Origin: RUG11198 sp964600615
GTDB taxonomy: Bacteria; Bacillota_I; Bacilli_A; RF39; UBA660
DNA length: 64,000 nt
Assembly (NCBI GenBank): GCA_964600615.1
Contig: CAZRJK010000006.1
Location: forward strand, 14,744 to 78,743
Reading direction: 5' to 3'
Positions 43,052 through 52,970 of this stretch are shown here, in pieces. The position numbers were made by a program, and so were the translations under genes. The notes under the pieces are model-generated. The model saw only the letters and a list, made by a program, of their open reading frames with translations. It did not search any database and was not told the origin of the DNA. Position 1 is the stretch's first letter, and each line of letters opens with the position of its first letter.

Positions 43052-43798
43052 ATGATATATTTTCACCCTACATATTTAATACTATCTCTAAGTTATATCT
43101 TAACAGGCTATTATTTAAATCTCATAGTATTAACTACATTAATAATAATACATGAATTAGGACATTACCTATCAGCAAAAACATTAAATTTTAATGTTGA
43201 TAAAATAATAATCTATCCCTATGGAGGAATAACCAAAATAAAAGATTTAATAAACAAAAACATCAATGAAGAATTAATAATATCTATATCAGGAATAATA
43301 TTCCAATTAATATTTTATCTAATAATAATATACTTAAACAAATTAAATATAATAAGAGATTATACAATGAATATCTATACAAACTATAATAAATCTTTAA
43401 TTTTTTTTAATATTCTACCAATATATCCACTAGATGGCTCTAAAATATTAAATCTTCTATTAAGTAAATACCTATATTATAACCTATCAAATAAAATAAC
43501 CATCTTTATATCAATAATAACAATATCATTATTAATAAAAAACAGCATCTACAACTATAATTATTCTTATATACTAACATTAACAATCCTAATATCATAT
43601 CTAATAAAATACATAAAAGAATTAAAATACATTTATAATAAATTCTTATTAGAAAGATATATCTATAATATAAAATATAAAAGTATTGCTATAATAAATA
43701 ACAAGAATAAAATGTATAAAAACAAACTACATATTATTAAAGAAAATAATAGTTATTTAGAAGAAAAGAAATATTTATCTAAATATTTTTCTAAATGA
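43052..43798 (+). CDS. spoIVFB: Intramembrane metalloprotease, SpoIVFB-like
   Basis: 248 residues of the M50 site-2 protease family. The zinc motif HELGHY lies in helix 2 (about 30-36), and LPIYPLDGSKIL provides the downstream NPDG-type Asp. There are about six membrane helices and a short charged C-terminal domain in place of a PDZ domain, as in SpoIVFB. In Bacillus SpoIVFB cleaves pro-sigma-K in the mother cell; SpoIVFA (its inhibitor) is not adjacent. The call is supported by the other sporulation genes in the window. Confidence 0.85.
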   Translation: MIYFHPTYLILSLSYILTGYYLNLIVLTTLIIIHELGHYLSAKTLNFNVDKIIIYPYGGITKIKDLINKNINEELIISISGIIFQLIFYLIIIYLNKLNIIRDYTMNIYTNYNKSLIFFNILPIYPLDGSKILNLLLSKYLYYNLSNKITIFISIITISLLIKNSIYNYNYSYILTLTILISYLIKYIKELKYIYNKFLLERYIYNIKYKSIAIINNKNKMYKNKLHIIKENNSYLEEKKYLSKYFSK

Positions 43799-43852
43799 TA
43801 TACATTTTACTTTTTTTTTGTTATAATATATACATAATAGAGGAGTGATAAT

Positions 43853-45640
43853 ATGATATTTAACTTTCAATTATTAGGACTAATAATCTTAACAGGAATA
43901 TTAATGTATATTTACCTAAAAGATAGTATAAAAGATAATTTATTTAAAGGAATAATAACCATTATGTATATAACCCAACTATTATATACAGCAAGTTATA
44001 TAGCAATTAACCAAAATATAAATAAAATTATTTTTACTAAAGGATATTTAATTACAATTATTATAACCTATTCCTTATTAACACTATACTATGTTATTAA
44101 AGGATTAAAGATTAAATATTTAAGCAATGAAACAACATATGAAAATAAATCTAAACTAGCTAAAAAATTATTTATCTTCCTAAATATAATTACTACAGCC
44201 TTAATAGTTGTAAGTAAATTAACTATTAATAATAACCAACTATTAGATAAAAGTGTATTAATCACTCATATATTTATCTTAATATATACCATTATAAATA
44301 TCATAAGCTTAAGTAGCTATAATTATAATAAAAAAGAAAAAACAAGTTTAATATTTATAATAATAATAAGTATAATTTGTAATATAGTAAGCTATAAATT
44401 AGTAAGAATACCTGCTATAAACTCTAGCATTACTCTAATAGCACTATTACTATTCTATAATCTAGATAATAACTCTGATAAAGAAATAGAAATATTACAA
44501 TTAGAAAGAGATCATGCGAGAAAAAATAACTTTGATAAAAGCAAATTCTTAAAAGATTTATCACATGAAATAAGAACACCATTAAATACAATAGATGGTT
44601 TCTGTCAAGTAATAGAAGATACTGATGATATAAAAAGCATTAAAGAAGATACAAAAGATATAAGAAAAGCTTCTAAAGATTTAATAGATATAATAAATGG
44701 AATAATTGATATGACTATTATTGAATCAGGCAATTTAGAAATAATAAATGAACCATATAAGCCAAATGATATGATAAATAATATAAAAGATATAACAAAT
44801 TCTAAATTAAAAGATTCTAAAGTAAAATTCAATAACAATATTGATAAAAATATACCTAAAACTCTAATAGGAGATACTGAAAGAATAGAACAAGTAATAC
44901 TAAGCATTTTAGATAATTCTATCAAATATACTGAAAAAGGACATATTAATCTAAATATAGATGCTATTAATTCTAAAGCTATATGTAGACTAAAAATAAC
45001 TATTGAAGATACCGGAAAAGGAATGACTACTGAAGAATTAAATAAAATATTTGAAACAAATAACGATAATAACTTAGAAAAAAATAGTTTAAGCCTTAGA
45101 TATTCAAAAAAATTAATTGAATTAATGAATGGAAAAATAGACGTACAAAGCGAACCCGAGAAAGGAACAACATTCACCATCACAATAGATCAAAAAAATA
45201 CTGATGAAAATCTAGAAAATAAAGAAGAAAAAGTATTAAAAACATTTACTGCTGAAAATAAAAGAATATTATTAGTAGATGATAATAAACTAAATATAAA
45301 AGTTTCTACTAAATTATTAGAACCATATAAAATAGAAATAATAGAAGCTAGTAGTGGTAAAGAATGTCTAGACATCTTAGAAAAAGATACCAATTTTGAC
45401 CTAATATTAATGGACGATTTAATGCCTAATATGAGTGGAACCGAAACAATGGAAATAATAAAGAAAATAGAGAGAATAGAAGGATATGATACACCAATTG
45501 TAGTATTAACAGCTAATGCAACAAGAGGAATGAAAGAAAAGTATATTAATTTAGGTTTTGATGATTATCTAGCAAAACCAATAGATAAATATGAATTAAA
45601 TAGAGTCTTAGTCAAATTTATAAAAAATAGGGAGGAATAA
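43853..45640 (+). CDS. Hybrid sensor histidine kinase with receiver domain
   Basis: 595 residues. About six to seven N-terminal membrane helices (to about 205), HisKA with DLSHEIRTPLNT (phospho-acceptor His), HATPase with the N box (ILDNSIKYTEKG) and G1 box (IEDTGKGMT), and a C-terminal receiver (ILLVDDNK, LILMDDLMPNMSG with phospho-Asp, VVLTANA, DYLAKPI). The G2 box, normally GLGL-rich, reads NSLSLRYSKK and has lost its glycines, so nucleotide binding may be altered. It lacks an obvious extracellular sensor domain, so the signal is probably sensed in the membrane. It is followed after 1 base by its HPt partner. Confidence 0.92.
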   Translation: MIFNFQLLGLIILTGILMYIYLKDSIKDNLFKGIITIMYITQLLYTASYIAINQNINKIIFTKGYLITIIITYSLLTLYYVIKGLKIKYLSNETTYENKSKLAKKLFIFLNIITTALIVVSKLTINNNQLLDKSVLITHIFILIYTIINIISLSSYNYNKKEKTSLIFIIIISIICNIVSYKLVRIPAINSSITLIALLLFYNLDNNSDKEIEILQLERDHARKNNFDKSKFLKDLSHEIRTPLNTIDGFCQVIEDTDDIKSIKEDTKDIRKASKDLIDIINGIIDMTIIESGNLEIINEPYKPNDMINNIKDITNSKLKDSKVKFNNNIDKNIPKTLIGDTERIEQVILSILDNSIKYTEKGHINLNIDAINSKAICRLKITIEDTGKGMTTEELNKIFETNNDNNLEKNSLSLRYSKKLIELMNGKIDVQSEPEKGTTFTITIDQKNTDENLENKEEKVLKTFTAENKRILLVDDNKLNIKVSTKLLEPYKIEIIEASSGKECLDILEKDTNFDLILMDDLMPNMSGTETMEIIKKIERIEGYDTPIVVLTANATRGMKEKYINLGFDDYLAKPIDKYELNRVLVKFIKNREE

Positions 45641-45641
45641 T

Positions 45642-46001
45642 ATGAAAGACATAGAATATTTAAAGAATAGTAATATAGATATAGATAAAAGTTTAGAATT
45701 ATTAGGGGATATAGACACATATAATGATATCTTAGAAGAATTCTATAATAATATAAAAGATAGATTAAATAAACTAGAAAAATATAAAAATGATGGCGAT
45801 ATGGAGAATTATAGTATTGAAGTACACGCTATGAAAAGTGATTCCAAATATTTAGGATTTTCCAAATTAGCAGAACTAGCCCTAAACCATCAAACTAAAA
45901 GTGAAGAAAACGATATAGATTACATCAACGGTAATTATGAAGCCTTAATAACTGAAGCAAATAAAATAATCGATATTGTTAAAGAATATTTAGGAAAATA
46001 A
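45642..46001 (+). CDS. HPt phosphotransfer protein
   Basis: 119 residues, all helical. The motif EVHAMKSDSKYLGF carries the phospho-acceptor His in the HPt pattern (AHALKGSARNLG). It would accept phosphate from the receiver domain of the upstream kinase and pass it to an unlinked response regulator. No response regulator is encoded nearby. GGGAGG precedes the start. Confidence 0.88.
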   Translation: MKDIEYLKNSNIDIDKSLELLGDIDTYNDILEEFYNNIKDRLNKLEKYKNDGDMENYSIEVHAMKSDSKYLGFSKLAELALNHQTKSEENDIDYINGNYEALITEANKIIDIVKEYLGK

Positions 46002-46041
46002 AAGAACAATAATATACATATTTAATATTATTGTTTCTTTT
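46000..46041 (+). terminator. Terminator of the kinase-HPt operon
   Basis: AAGAACAATAATAT pairs with AATATTATTGTTTCTT (some mismatch) and is followed by TTTT. Confidence 0.7.
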
Positions 46042-46053
46042 AATTCTAACTTA

Positions 46054-46082
46054 TTGTTATTTTAAAAATAATAATGTATACT
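46054..46082 (+). promoter_or_regulatory. Promoter of the prepilin-type giant protein
   Basis: TTGTTA (46054-46059), 17-base spacer, TATACT (46077-46082), 28 bases before the TTG start. Confidence 0.7.
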
Positions 46083-46109
46083 AAATATAGTATCATAGAG
46101 GTGATATAA

Positions 46110-49100
46110 TTGAAGAAGTATAAAGATAATAACAAAGGCTTTACTTTAGTTGAAATTCTAGCAGTAGTAGTATTAATAGCGATTGCTTTAACTTTTGCTT
46201 TTAGGGCATATACTTATATAATAAATAAATCAAAAGAAAAAACTACCATAATTAGTATGGATAATATTATGAATGCTGCTGAATTATATTCTAAAGAAAA
46301 TAAAGATGTTAGTAGCTGGTGGGGAATACAAACTGGACAAGTAAATCAAAAATTCTATTGTGTTCCAATCCAAGAATTAATTAATGAAGGATATTTTGGT
46401 AATAACAAAAATATAGCTTCTGATAATGGAATTAATAATAACTCTCTAATTAAAGTTGTCAAAGATATGAATAATATGACTATCATTAAAACTGAGATAA
46501 CTAATGAAGAGAACCTAGATGAGTGTACAAACAGCTTACAAGCCGAATTATCAAATAACAATGGATTAAACAATAATAATTCTTACATAATAACCTATTA
46601 TTACAATGATGGTACTGATAGAATTATAAATGATACTTATTCAAGCAATGCAAATTATTCTTTAAGAACTCCCGAGAATAGCGATTTTGCTTTTGATGGA
46701 TGGTATAGTAATAGATATGGCGGTACAAAAGTAGGCGATGCTGGGGAAGAAATTACCTTACAATATAATTTGAAACTATTTGGTCATTGGAATGCCAAAC
46801 CTAATATAAAATATGTTAAAATTCAATATAATGTAAATGGAGGTAGCCTAATTGAACCACATGGTGATGTTTTAATTGATACTAGTACATCATTAGTAAA
46901 AATTGATGAGACACCTATTATTCATATACTTGCAGCTAATGAAAACTTGTCTGTAGATGGCCTTCTTAGTCCTACTAATGACAAACTATTAAATCTGAAA
47001 AAAACTGGGCATGTTATTGTTCCTAAAAAGGAATGGTGTACTATGCCTGACGGTACAGGTACATGTTATAATCAAAAGACTCAATATAATGCAAGCGATT
47101 TTTGTAATAAAAATGATTGTACTATAACTTTATATGCTAATTGGAAAACAAATAAAGTTAACATTAGAATCAATGCTAATGGTGGAAAATTAGCAAGTAC
47201 ACATGGCGATTCATATGGAATAAGCGATTCATTAATAACTCACAATAATTCTACGACTATTCATTCTATAAATTATGGAAGTACATTAAGTGATTCAGGA
47301 TTAGTAAATTGGAACAGTAGTAGTAATTTGAATTTAGAAAGAACCGGTTATCATGTTGATAGCAATTCTGTATATTGTACTAAAGCTGATGGTACAGGTA
47401 AATGCTTTAATCAAACTACAGCATATCCAGCAAGTGATTTCTGTGATGCCTCAAATGGGGATTGTACTATAACTTTATACACAAATTGGAAAATAAACAG
47501 CTATACAATCACTTATAATGGTAATGGTAACACAGAAGGTTCAACAGCAACTACAACATGTAACCATAACGCAGATTGTACTTTAAGATCTAATGGCTTT
47601 ACCAAAACAGGAAATACCTTTGCTGGCTGGTACACGGCTGCATCTGGAGGAACAAAATACGGAGCAAGCACCAAATTAACAGGAAATATTACTGTATATG
47701 CCCATTGGAATTTAAATAAAATAAAAATTCAATATAACATGAATGGTGGAAGCCTAGCTTCTGCACATGGATCAACAATAGGAACAAGTGGTAGTTGGAT
47801 AACAGTAAACGGTTCAACAACAGCTCTTTCATTAAACTATGGAACTTCATTAGGAACTGATGGACTTGCAAATTGGAATAATAGTACTTATATAAATATC
47901 ACAAGGACAGGATATACAGCAAAATCTGGTGTTGAGTGGTGTTTAACTGGAATGACAACCTGCTTTAATCAGGCTGGATCTATAGCCGCCAGCAGTTTCT
48001 GTGATGCCAAAGATGGAGATTGTACTGCAAATTTATATGTTAACTGGCAAATAAACAGCTATACCATTACCTATGATGGTAATGGAAACACAGGTGGTTC
48101 AACATCATCAACAACATGTGATTATAATACCACATGTAATCTAAGATCTAATGGTTTTACAAAAACAGGATATACATTTGAAGGTTGGTATACGGCAGCT
48201 TCTGGTGGAACAAAATATGGAGCAAGCACCAAACTAACAGGAAACATTACTGTATATGCCCATTGGAGAATAAACAAAGTAATTGTAAAATTTAATGCTA
48301 ATAGTGGTTCAGTATCAAGTGAATCAGGACAAGCTAATAATGATAAATACGAAATAAGTAGTGGTAGAATCTATAGAAACGGAACAGAACTTACCTACAC
48401 AATGGATTATGGAACAAAACACGATCTTCCCAATGTAAATTCTAAAAATTATTTAAATTTAATAAGGAAAGGATATCATTATCCAGATGGAACAGAGTGG
48501 TGTAAAAAAGCTGATGGAACTGGCGGCTGCTTTGACCACGATGTTGAATACCCAGTAAGTGATTACTGTAATGCAGCTAGTAGTGATTGCACAATAACTC
48601 TATATACCCATTGGGTTGGAAATAAAATTAATATTAAATATAACATGAATGGTGGAAGCCTAGCCTCAAGTCATGGTTCAACAATCGGAACAAGTGGTAG
48701 TTGGATAACAGTAAACGGTTCAACAATAGCTCAAACACTAAATTATGGAGCTTCCTTAGGAACAGACGGATTAGCCAATTGGAATAATAGCAGTTACATA
48801 AACATAACAAAAACAGGATACAGAGCAAAATCTGGATCAGAATGGTGTTTATCAGGAATGAAAACTTGCTTTAGTCATGCTGGATCTATTGCCGGTAGTA
48901 AATTCTGTGACGCAAGTTATTCAGATTGCACAGCAAGTTTATATGTCAATTGGGAAATAAATAAAGTAAACATTAAATATAACATGAATGGTGGAAGCCT
49001 AGCCTCAAGTCATGGCTCAACAATAGGGACCAGCGGCAATTGGATAACAGTAAATGGCTCTACAATAGCTCATTCAGTAAATTATGGAGCTTCATTGGGA

Positions 49101-49745
49101 ACAGATGGATTAGCCAATTGGAATAATAGTAGTTACATAAATATAACTAGAGCAGGCTATAATGTAAAAAGTGGATCCGAATGGTGCTTATCAGGAATGA
49201 AAACCTGCTTTAGCCATTCAGGATCTATCGCAGCTAGTAGCTTATGTAACGCAAGTAGCAACAGTTGCAACGCAGAACTATATGTCAATTGGCAAGGAAT
49301 CGCACCATCGGTAGCATTTTCACCAGATGGTGGAACACATTACAGTCCAAAAGATGTAGGAATAACATGTACATCAGAAGCTGGAATAAGTTCCTTTACA
49401 ACGGTAGATAATTTAGATGACCATGGAAGGGCCTCAAGCGATTCCGCAAACAATACAAGTACAAAAAAAGTAAGATACATAACATTATCTACTACTGGAA
49501 GCAGATCAATAACAGCAACATGTGTGTCAACTAACGGTAAAAAAACAGAAATTACAAAAAGCTTCACAATTAAATCTAGTAGCAGTAGTAGTGGCGGCGG
49601 CGGTGGCGGCGGCGGTGGAAACACCGGCAGTGGAAGTAGTTCTTCAAGTGATTGCCCATGCACAGGAACAGCCGGCAAGAAATGTGGTAGTGGAAGATAT
49701 AACAGTCAGGGATGTTGGTGTGTTGGTAGTGACTGCTGTTGTTAA
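46110..49745 (+). CDS. Giant repeat protein with type IV prepilin signal (TTG start)
   Basis: 1,211 residues. The TTG start follows GAGGTGAT. The N-terminus MKKYKDNNKG|FTLVEILAV is a class III prepilin signal: basic leader, Gly10 cleavage site, Glu at +5, then a hydrophobic helix (to about 32). A short pilin-like segment is followed by InlB/Listeria-Bacteroides-type repeats (GGWY/AGWY ... AHW, and larger 113-residue units beginning NIKYNMNGGSLASSHG). It ends in a poly-Gly stretch and a Cys-rich tail (SDCPC ... CGSG ... CWCVGSDCCC). Processing and assembly by a type IV pilus-like machine is the expected route (inference). No such machine is visible in the window. Confidence 0.85.
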   Translation: MKKYKDNNKGFTLVEILAVVVLIAIALTFAFRAYTYIINKSKEKTTIISMDNIMNAAELYSKENKDVSSWWGIQTGQVNQKFYCVPIQELINEGYFGNNKNIASDNGINNNSLIKVVKDMNNMTIIKTEITNEENLDECTNSLQAELSNNNGLNNNNSYIITYYYNDGTDRIINDTYSSNANYSLRTPENSDFAFDGWYSNRYGGTKVGDAGEEITLQYNLKLFGHWNAKPNIKYVKIQYNVNGGSLIEPHGDVLIDTSTSLVKIDETPIIHILAANENLSVDGLLSPTNDKLLNLKKTGHVIVPKKEWCTMPDGTGTCYNQKTQYNASDFCNKNDCTITLYANWKTNKVNIRINANGGKLASTHGDSYGISDSLITHNNSTTIHSINYGSTLSDSGLVNWNSSSNLNLERTGYHVDSNSVYCTKADGTGKCFNQTTAYPASDFCDASNGDCTITLYTNWKINSYTITYNGNGNTEGSTATTTCNHNADCTLRSNGFTKTGNTFAGWYTAASGGTKYGASTKLTGNITVYAHWNLNKIKIQYNMNGGSLASAHGSTIGTSGSWITVNGSTTALSLNYGTSLGTDGLANWNNSTYINITRTGYTAKSGVEWCLTGMTTCFNQAGSIAASSFCDAKDGDCTANLYVNWQINSYTITYDGNGNTGGSTSSTTCDYNTTCNLRSNGFTKTGYTFEGWYTAASGGTKYGASTKLTGNITVYAHWRINKVIVKFNANSGSVSSESGQANNDKYEISSGRIYRNGTELTYTMDYGTKHDLPNVNSKNYLNLIRKGYHYPDGTEWCKKADGTGGCFDHDVEYPVSDYCNAASSDCTITLYTHWVGNKINIKYNMNGGSLASSHGSTIGTSGSWITVNGSTIAQTLNYGASLGTDGLANWNNSSYINITKTGYRAKSGSEWCLSGMKTCFSHAGSIAGSKFCDASYSDCTASLYVNWEINKVNIKYNMNGGSLASSHGSTIGTSGNWITVNGSTIAHSVNYGASLGTDGLANWNNSSYINITRAGYNVKSGSEWCLSGMKTCFSHSGSIAASSLCNASSNSCNAELYVNWQGIAPSVAFSPDGGTHYSPKDVGITCTSEAGISSFTTVDNLDDHGRASSDSANNTSTKKVRYITLSTTGSRSITATCVSTNGKKTEITKSFTIKSSSSSSGGGGGGGGGNTGSGSSSSSDCPCTGTAGKKCGSGRYNSQGCWCVGSDCCC
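47736..49270 (+). repeat. Near-identical repeat units in the prepilin-type giant protein
   Basis: A unit starting AACATGAATGGTGGAAGCCT occurs at about 47736, 48642 and 48981 with very high DNA identity over tens of bases; the last two are 339 bases (113 codons) apart in direct tandem. A second unit, NGFTKTGxTF plus WYTAASGGTKYGASTKLTGN, occurs twice (about 47590 and 48150). All copies are in frame. Confidence 0.85.
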
Positions 49746-49774
49746 TATAAAAAAATAAAAAATGTGGTGATTTT

Positions 49775-50206
49775 ATGAAAAAAATAATCTTATGGATTTT
49801 ATTGATATTATTAATTATTTTTTGTATTACAATATCAATAATTAAATTCTATCCAAAGTTAGTAACAAACGATAAAAACGAAAAATGGATTAAAAATGGT
49901 ATAACTTATGAATCTTATTGGGCAGAATATTATGATAAAAATGAATCTATATACGCCAAGCATGTTTTACTCACGTACTATCTAAAAATAGAGAACAACA
50001 AGATTTCTATTTGTACGCGCGATTTTGACATTTGTAATAACTACTATTTTAATAAAGAAGACAAAAAATATACTTTATTAGATAAGAATAAACAGCAACT
50101 AAAATATAATTTTGAAATTGAAGATTTTGATGAACGACAAATTAAAATTACTTTTGTAGGCGGCGAAGAAAATTCAAAATATATATTTTATTTCAGTAAC
50201 ACATAA
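49775..50206 (+). CDS. Small membrane-anchored hypothetical protein
   Basis: 143 residues: one N-terminal membrane helix (about 4-26) and an exported beta-rich domain with two cysteines close together (ICTRDFDIC). GGTGAT lies before the start. It lies 29 bases after the giant prepilin-type gene with no terminator between them, so the two are likely co-transcribed, and it may be a partner in export or folding (inference). No family recognised. Confidence 0.65.
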   Translation: MKKIILWILLILLIIFCITISIIKFYPKLVTNDKNEKWIKNGITYESYWAEYYDKNESIYAKHVLLTYYLKIENNKISICTRDFDICNNYYFNKEDKKYTLLDKNKQQLKYNFEIEDFDERQIKITFVGGEENSKYIFYFSNT

Positions 50207-50211
50207 AAATT

Positions 50212-50244
50212 AAACAAAGAAAGAAAAAACTTTCTTTGTTTTTT
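50212..50244 (+). terminator. Terminator
   Basis: AAACAAAGAAAG / CTTTCTTTGTTT stem followed by a run of T. Confidence 0.85.
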
Positions 50245-50313
50245 AGTAAACAAAAAATTAAATTTATTTACAACTTATTTTTATATATTATATAATTAAA
50301 TAGGTGAGTAGTA

Positions 50314-50937
50314 ATGAATATAAAAGAAAAATATGAAGAATATGGACTTTATGACATTGGAAAAGTAATAGAAGATTTTGAAAAAGATTTTGGCATGTCT
50401 TATCCTGAAATCACAGCAGAATTATACAATATAAAAAGTATAATTACTAAAGAAGATGTAATTAATTATTGTATAACTAATTTTTCTAATTTATATGAAA
50501 GTAAATATTACAAAAGTATTGATAATAGCATAATTGATTCAAGATTAACGGATTATGAAGTTTATTATAAAAAAGCAGAAATATATAGAGATAAAGCTAT
50601 GAAATTATTAGATATCATAATGTACTTATATTATAATGATGTGAATGCTAATGAAGAAAAAGAAAAATATTTAAAAGAATTAGATATAAATCATTATAAA
50701 AATATTATTGTAGGTAGAGATATAATAAGAATACTAGAAGCATTAAAGCACAATTTAGAAAAATATAAAAGTAACCGAAATAAAATAAATAATTTAGAAA
50801 CATATAATAGAATAAATCATGATAAAATATACTTTATGAGTAGGCATGCATATCCTAACGAATCATTGATTGATAAAGAAGGATGCGATAAAACATGCCT
50901 TACCAGAACAAAAAAAATAATAGAGAAAAAAGTCTAA
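50314..50937 (+). CDS. Hypothetical soluble helical protein
   Basis: 207 residues, highly charged and helical, Tyr/Asn/Lys-rich, with two cysteines near the end (GCDKTCLTRTKK). No membrane helix or signal. AGGTGAGT precedes the start. Monocistronic between a terminator and the transketolase promoter. No family recognised. Confidence 0.65.
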   Translation: MNIKEKYEEYGLYDIGKVIEDFEKDFGMSYPEITAELYNIKSIITKEDVINYCITNFSNLYESKYYKSIDNSIIDSRLTDYEVYYKKAEIYRDKAMKLLDIIMYLYYNDVNANEEKEKYLKELDINHYKNIIVGRDIIRILEALKHNLEKYKSNRNKINNLETYNRINHDKIYFMSRHAYPNESLIDKEGCDKTCLTRTKKIIEKKV

Positions 50938-50992
50938 ATATGTTTATATTTTAATCCATATATGGTATAATTTATTTGAAAGTGAGGGAAAA

Positions 50993-52960
50993 ATGGCTAA
51001 AGTTAATGATAAAATAATGATTAATGATATCAGGAGTTTAGCACTTGATATGATTAACGAAGCAGATAGCGGACATCCAGGTATTGCCCTAGGAGCAGCC
51101 CCTATAGTCTATACTTTATTTGCCAATCACTTAGTTTTCGATTTAAATAAGAAAGATTGGTGTAATAGAGATAGATTTGTTTTATCAGCAGGACATGGCT
51201 CAGCCTTGTTATATGCAACGCTATTTTGTGTTAACGAAAATGAGTATAATCTAAATGATTTAAAGAATTTTAGAAACATATATTCTCATACTCCTGGACA
51301 CCCTGAATATAACCTAGATTATAGAATTGAAACCACAACAGGACCATTAGGTCAAGGATTCACTAATGCCGTTGGTATGGCAATGGCTGGAAAATATTTA
51401 GATAGCAACTTTAGTAATAAAAAAATAAGTCTCTTTGATTATAATGTTTATGCATTAGTATCTGATGGAGATTTAATGGAAGGAATAAGTTACGAAGCAG
51501 CTTCTATCGCCAGCAAATACAACTTAGATAATCTAATAGTGCTATATGATAATAACAATGTGACACTAGATGGTAACTTAGATGAAGAATATTCTGATAA
51601 AATATTTGACATGTACCGTGATTTAAAATGGAATGTACTAGAAGCTAAAAATACTGTAAAAGATATAAACAAAGCCATAAACTTAGCAAAAAAAGCTAAA
51701 GAACCATCTCTAATAGTAGTGGATACTATAATAGGTGAATATTCAAAATATGAAGGAACAAATAAAATTCATGGTAAATTAGAAGCAGATGATTACACAG
51801 AAACCAAAGAAGAATTAGATAATCCAGAAAAATGGGAATATGATAAAAAGAATATGCAACTATTCAGAAAAGAAATAAAAGAAAGATTAGATGGTAGCTA
51901 TAATTATTGGTACAAAGATTATGAAGAATATATAAAAGAAATCGATGAACAAAAATTAAATAGTTTAAATAGCATAATAAATAACGAAAAAATAATCCTT
52001 AAATTAGATAAAGTTATCGATACAACAAAATTATTTATCGATAGAGATTTAAGAGATATAAATTATCAAATAATGAACGTAATAGCAGCATTTAATCCTA
52101 ATTTCTTAGGTGGAACTGCTGACGTAAGTAGTAGTACTAAAACATATTTAAAAGGAAAAGACGATTTTTGCATCGATAATTATTCTGGAAGAAATATAGC
52201 TTTTGACGTAAGAGAACATGCTATGGCTGGCATACTAAATGGTATGGCGCTATGTAATTTAAAAGTATTTGGTAGTACTTTCCTAGCATTTTCAGATTAC
52301 ATGAAACCAGCAATAAGAATGAGTGCTATGATGAATTTACCAGTAACGTATATCTTTACCCATGACAGTATCTTGGTTGGACAAGATGGAAAAACACATC
52401 AACCAGTAGAACAATTAGCCATGTTAAGAACAATACCAAACTTTAGTGTATATAGACCCGCTGATTATAAAGAATTAATTGGGTGTTGGAACGAAATATT
52501 AGAAAATTCCAAACCTTGTGCTTTAATCCTACCTAGAGGTCATGTTGAAACACAAGAATTTACTAATCCTCTAGGAATAGAATATGGAGCATATATCATA
52601 AGTGAAGTTAAAAAAAGTTTAGACGTTATCTTAATAGCAAGTGGAACCGAAGTAGAACTAGCTATGAACTTAAAAGATGAATTATTAAAAAATTACATTG
52701 AAGCCAGAGTAGTAACGGTACCAAACTTAAATAACTTCTTAAATCAAAATAAAGAATACATAAATGAAGTATTACCAAAAGGATATAAAAAGATTGTAAT
52801 AGAATTTTCTAATGATCCTAGTTGGTATAAAATACTTAATGAAGACGATGAATTTATATCTATAGATAGTTTTGGTTATTCCGGAACCAAAGAAGATATA
52901 ATGAAAGAATTTGAAGTAGATATACCAAATTTAGTGATGAGAATAAAAAACAAAATATGA
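50993..52960 (+). CDS. tkt: Transketolase
   Basis: 655 residues, full length. The N-terminal thiamine diphosphate domain has DSGHPGIALGAAPI, HTPGHPEYN, TTGPLGQGFTNAVGMA, SDGDLMEGISYEAA and NNVTLDG; the central domain has FDVREHAMAGILNGMA and FTHDSILVGQDGKTHQPVEQ. The catalytic His and Glu are present. It interconverts pentose phosphate and glycolytic sugars, supplying ribose-5-phosphate and erythrose-4-phosphate in organisms with few other pathways. mscL follows after 10 bases on the same strand. Confidence 0.95.
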   Translation: MAKVNDKIMINDIRSLALDMINEADSGHPGIALGAAPIVYTLFANHLVFDLNKKDWCNRDRFVLSAGHGSALLYATLFCVNENEYNLNDLKNFRNIYSHTPGHPEYNLDYRIETTTGPLGQGFTNAVGMAMAGKYLDSNFSNKKISLFDYNVYALVSDGDLMEGISYEAASIASKYNLDNLIVLYDNNNVTLDGNLDEEYSDKIFDMYRDLKWNVLEAKNTVKDINKAINLAKKAKEPSLIVVDTIIGEYSKYEGTNKIHGKLEADDYTETKEELDNPEKWEYDKKNMQLFRKEIKERLDGSYNYWYKDYEEYIKEIDEQKLNSLNSIINNEKIILKLDKVIDTTKLFIDRDLRDINYQIMNVIAAFNPNFLGGTADVSSSTKTYLKGKDDFCIDNYSGRNIAFDVREHAMAGILNGMALCNLKVFGSTFLAFSDYMKPAIRMSAMMNLPVTYIFTHDSILVGQDGKTHQPVEQLAMLRTIPNFSVYRPADYKELIGCWNEILENSKPCALILPRGHVETQEFTNPLGIEYGAYIISEVKKSLDVILIASGTEVELAMNLKDELLKNYIEARVVTVPNLNNFLNQNKEYINEVLPKGYKKIVIEFSNDPSWYKILNEDDEFISIDSFGYSGTKEDIMKEFEVDIPNLVMRIKNKI

Positions 52961-52970
52961 GGTGATTTAA

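Noticed and set aside
47500..49290. CRISPR-like spacing of repeats
   Set aside because: Repeats are in-frame coding units of unequal length, not short repeats with unique spacers.
49522..49758. A 78-residue plus-strand frame over the end of the giant protein
   Set aside because: Alternate frame of the poly-Gly/Ser and Cys-rich tail; Val/Ala-rich composition follows from the repeats.
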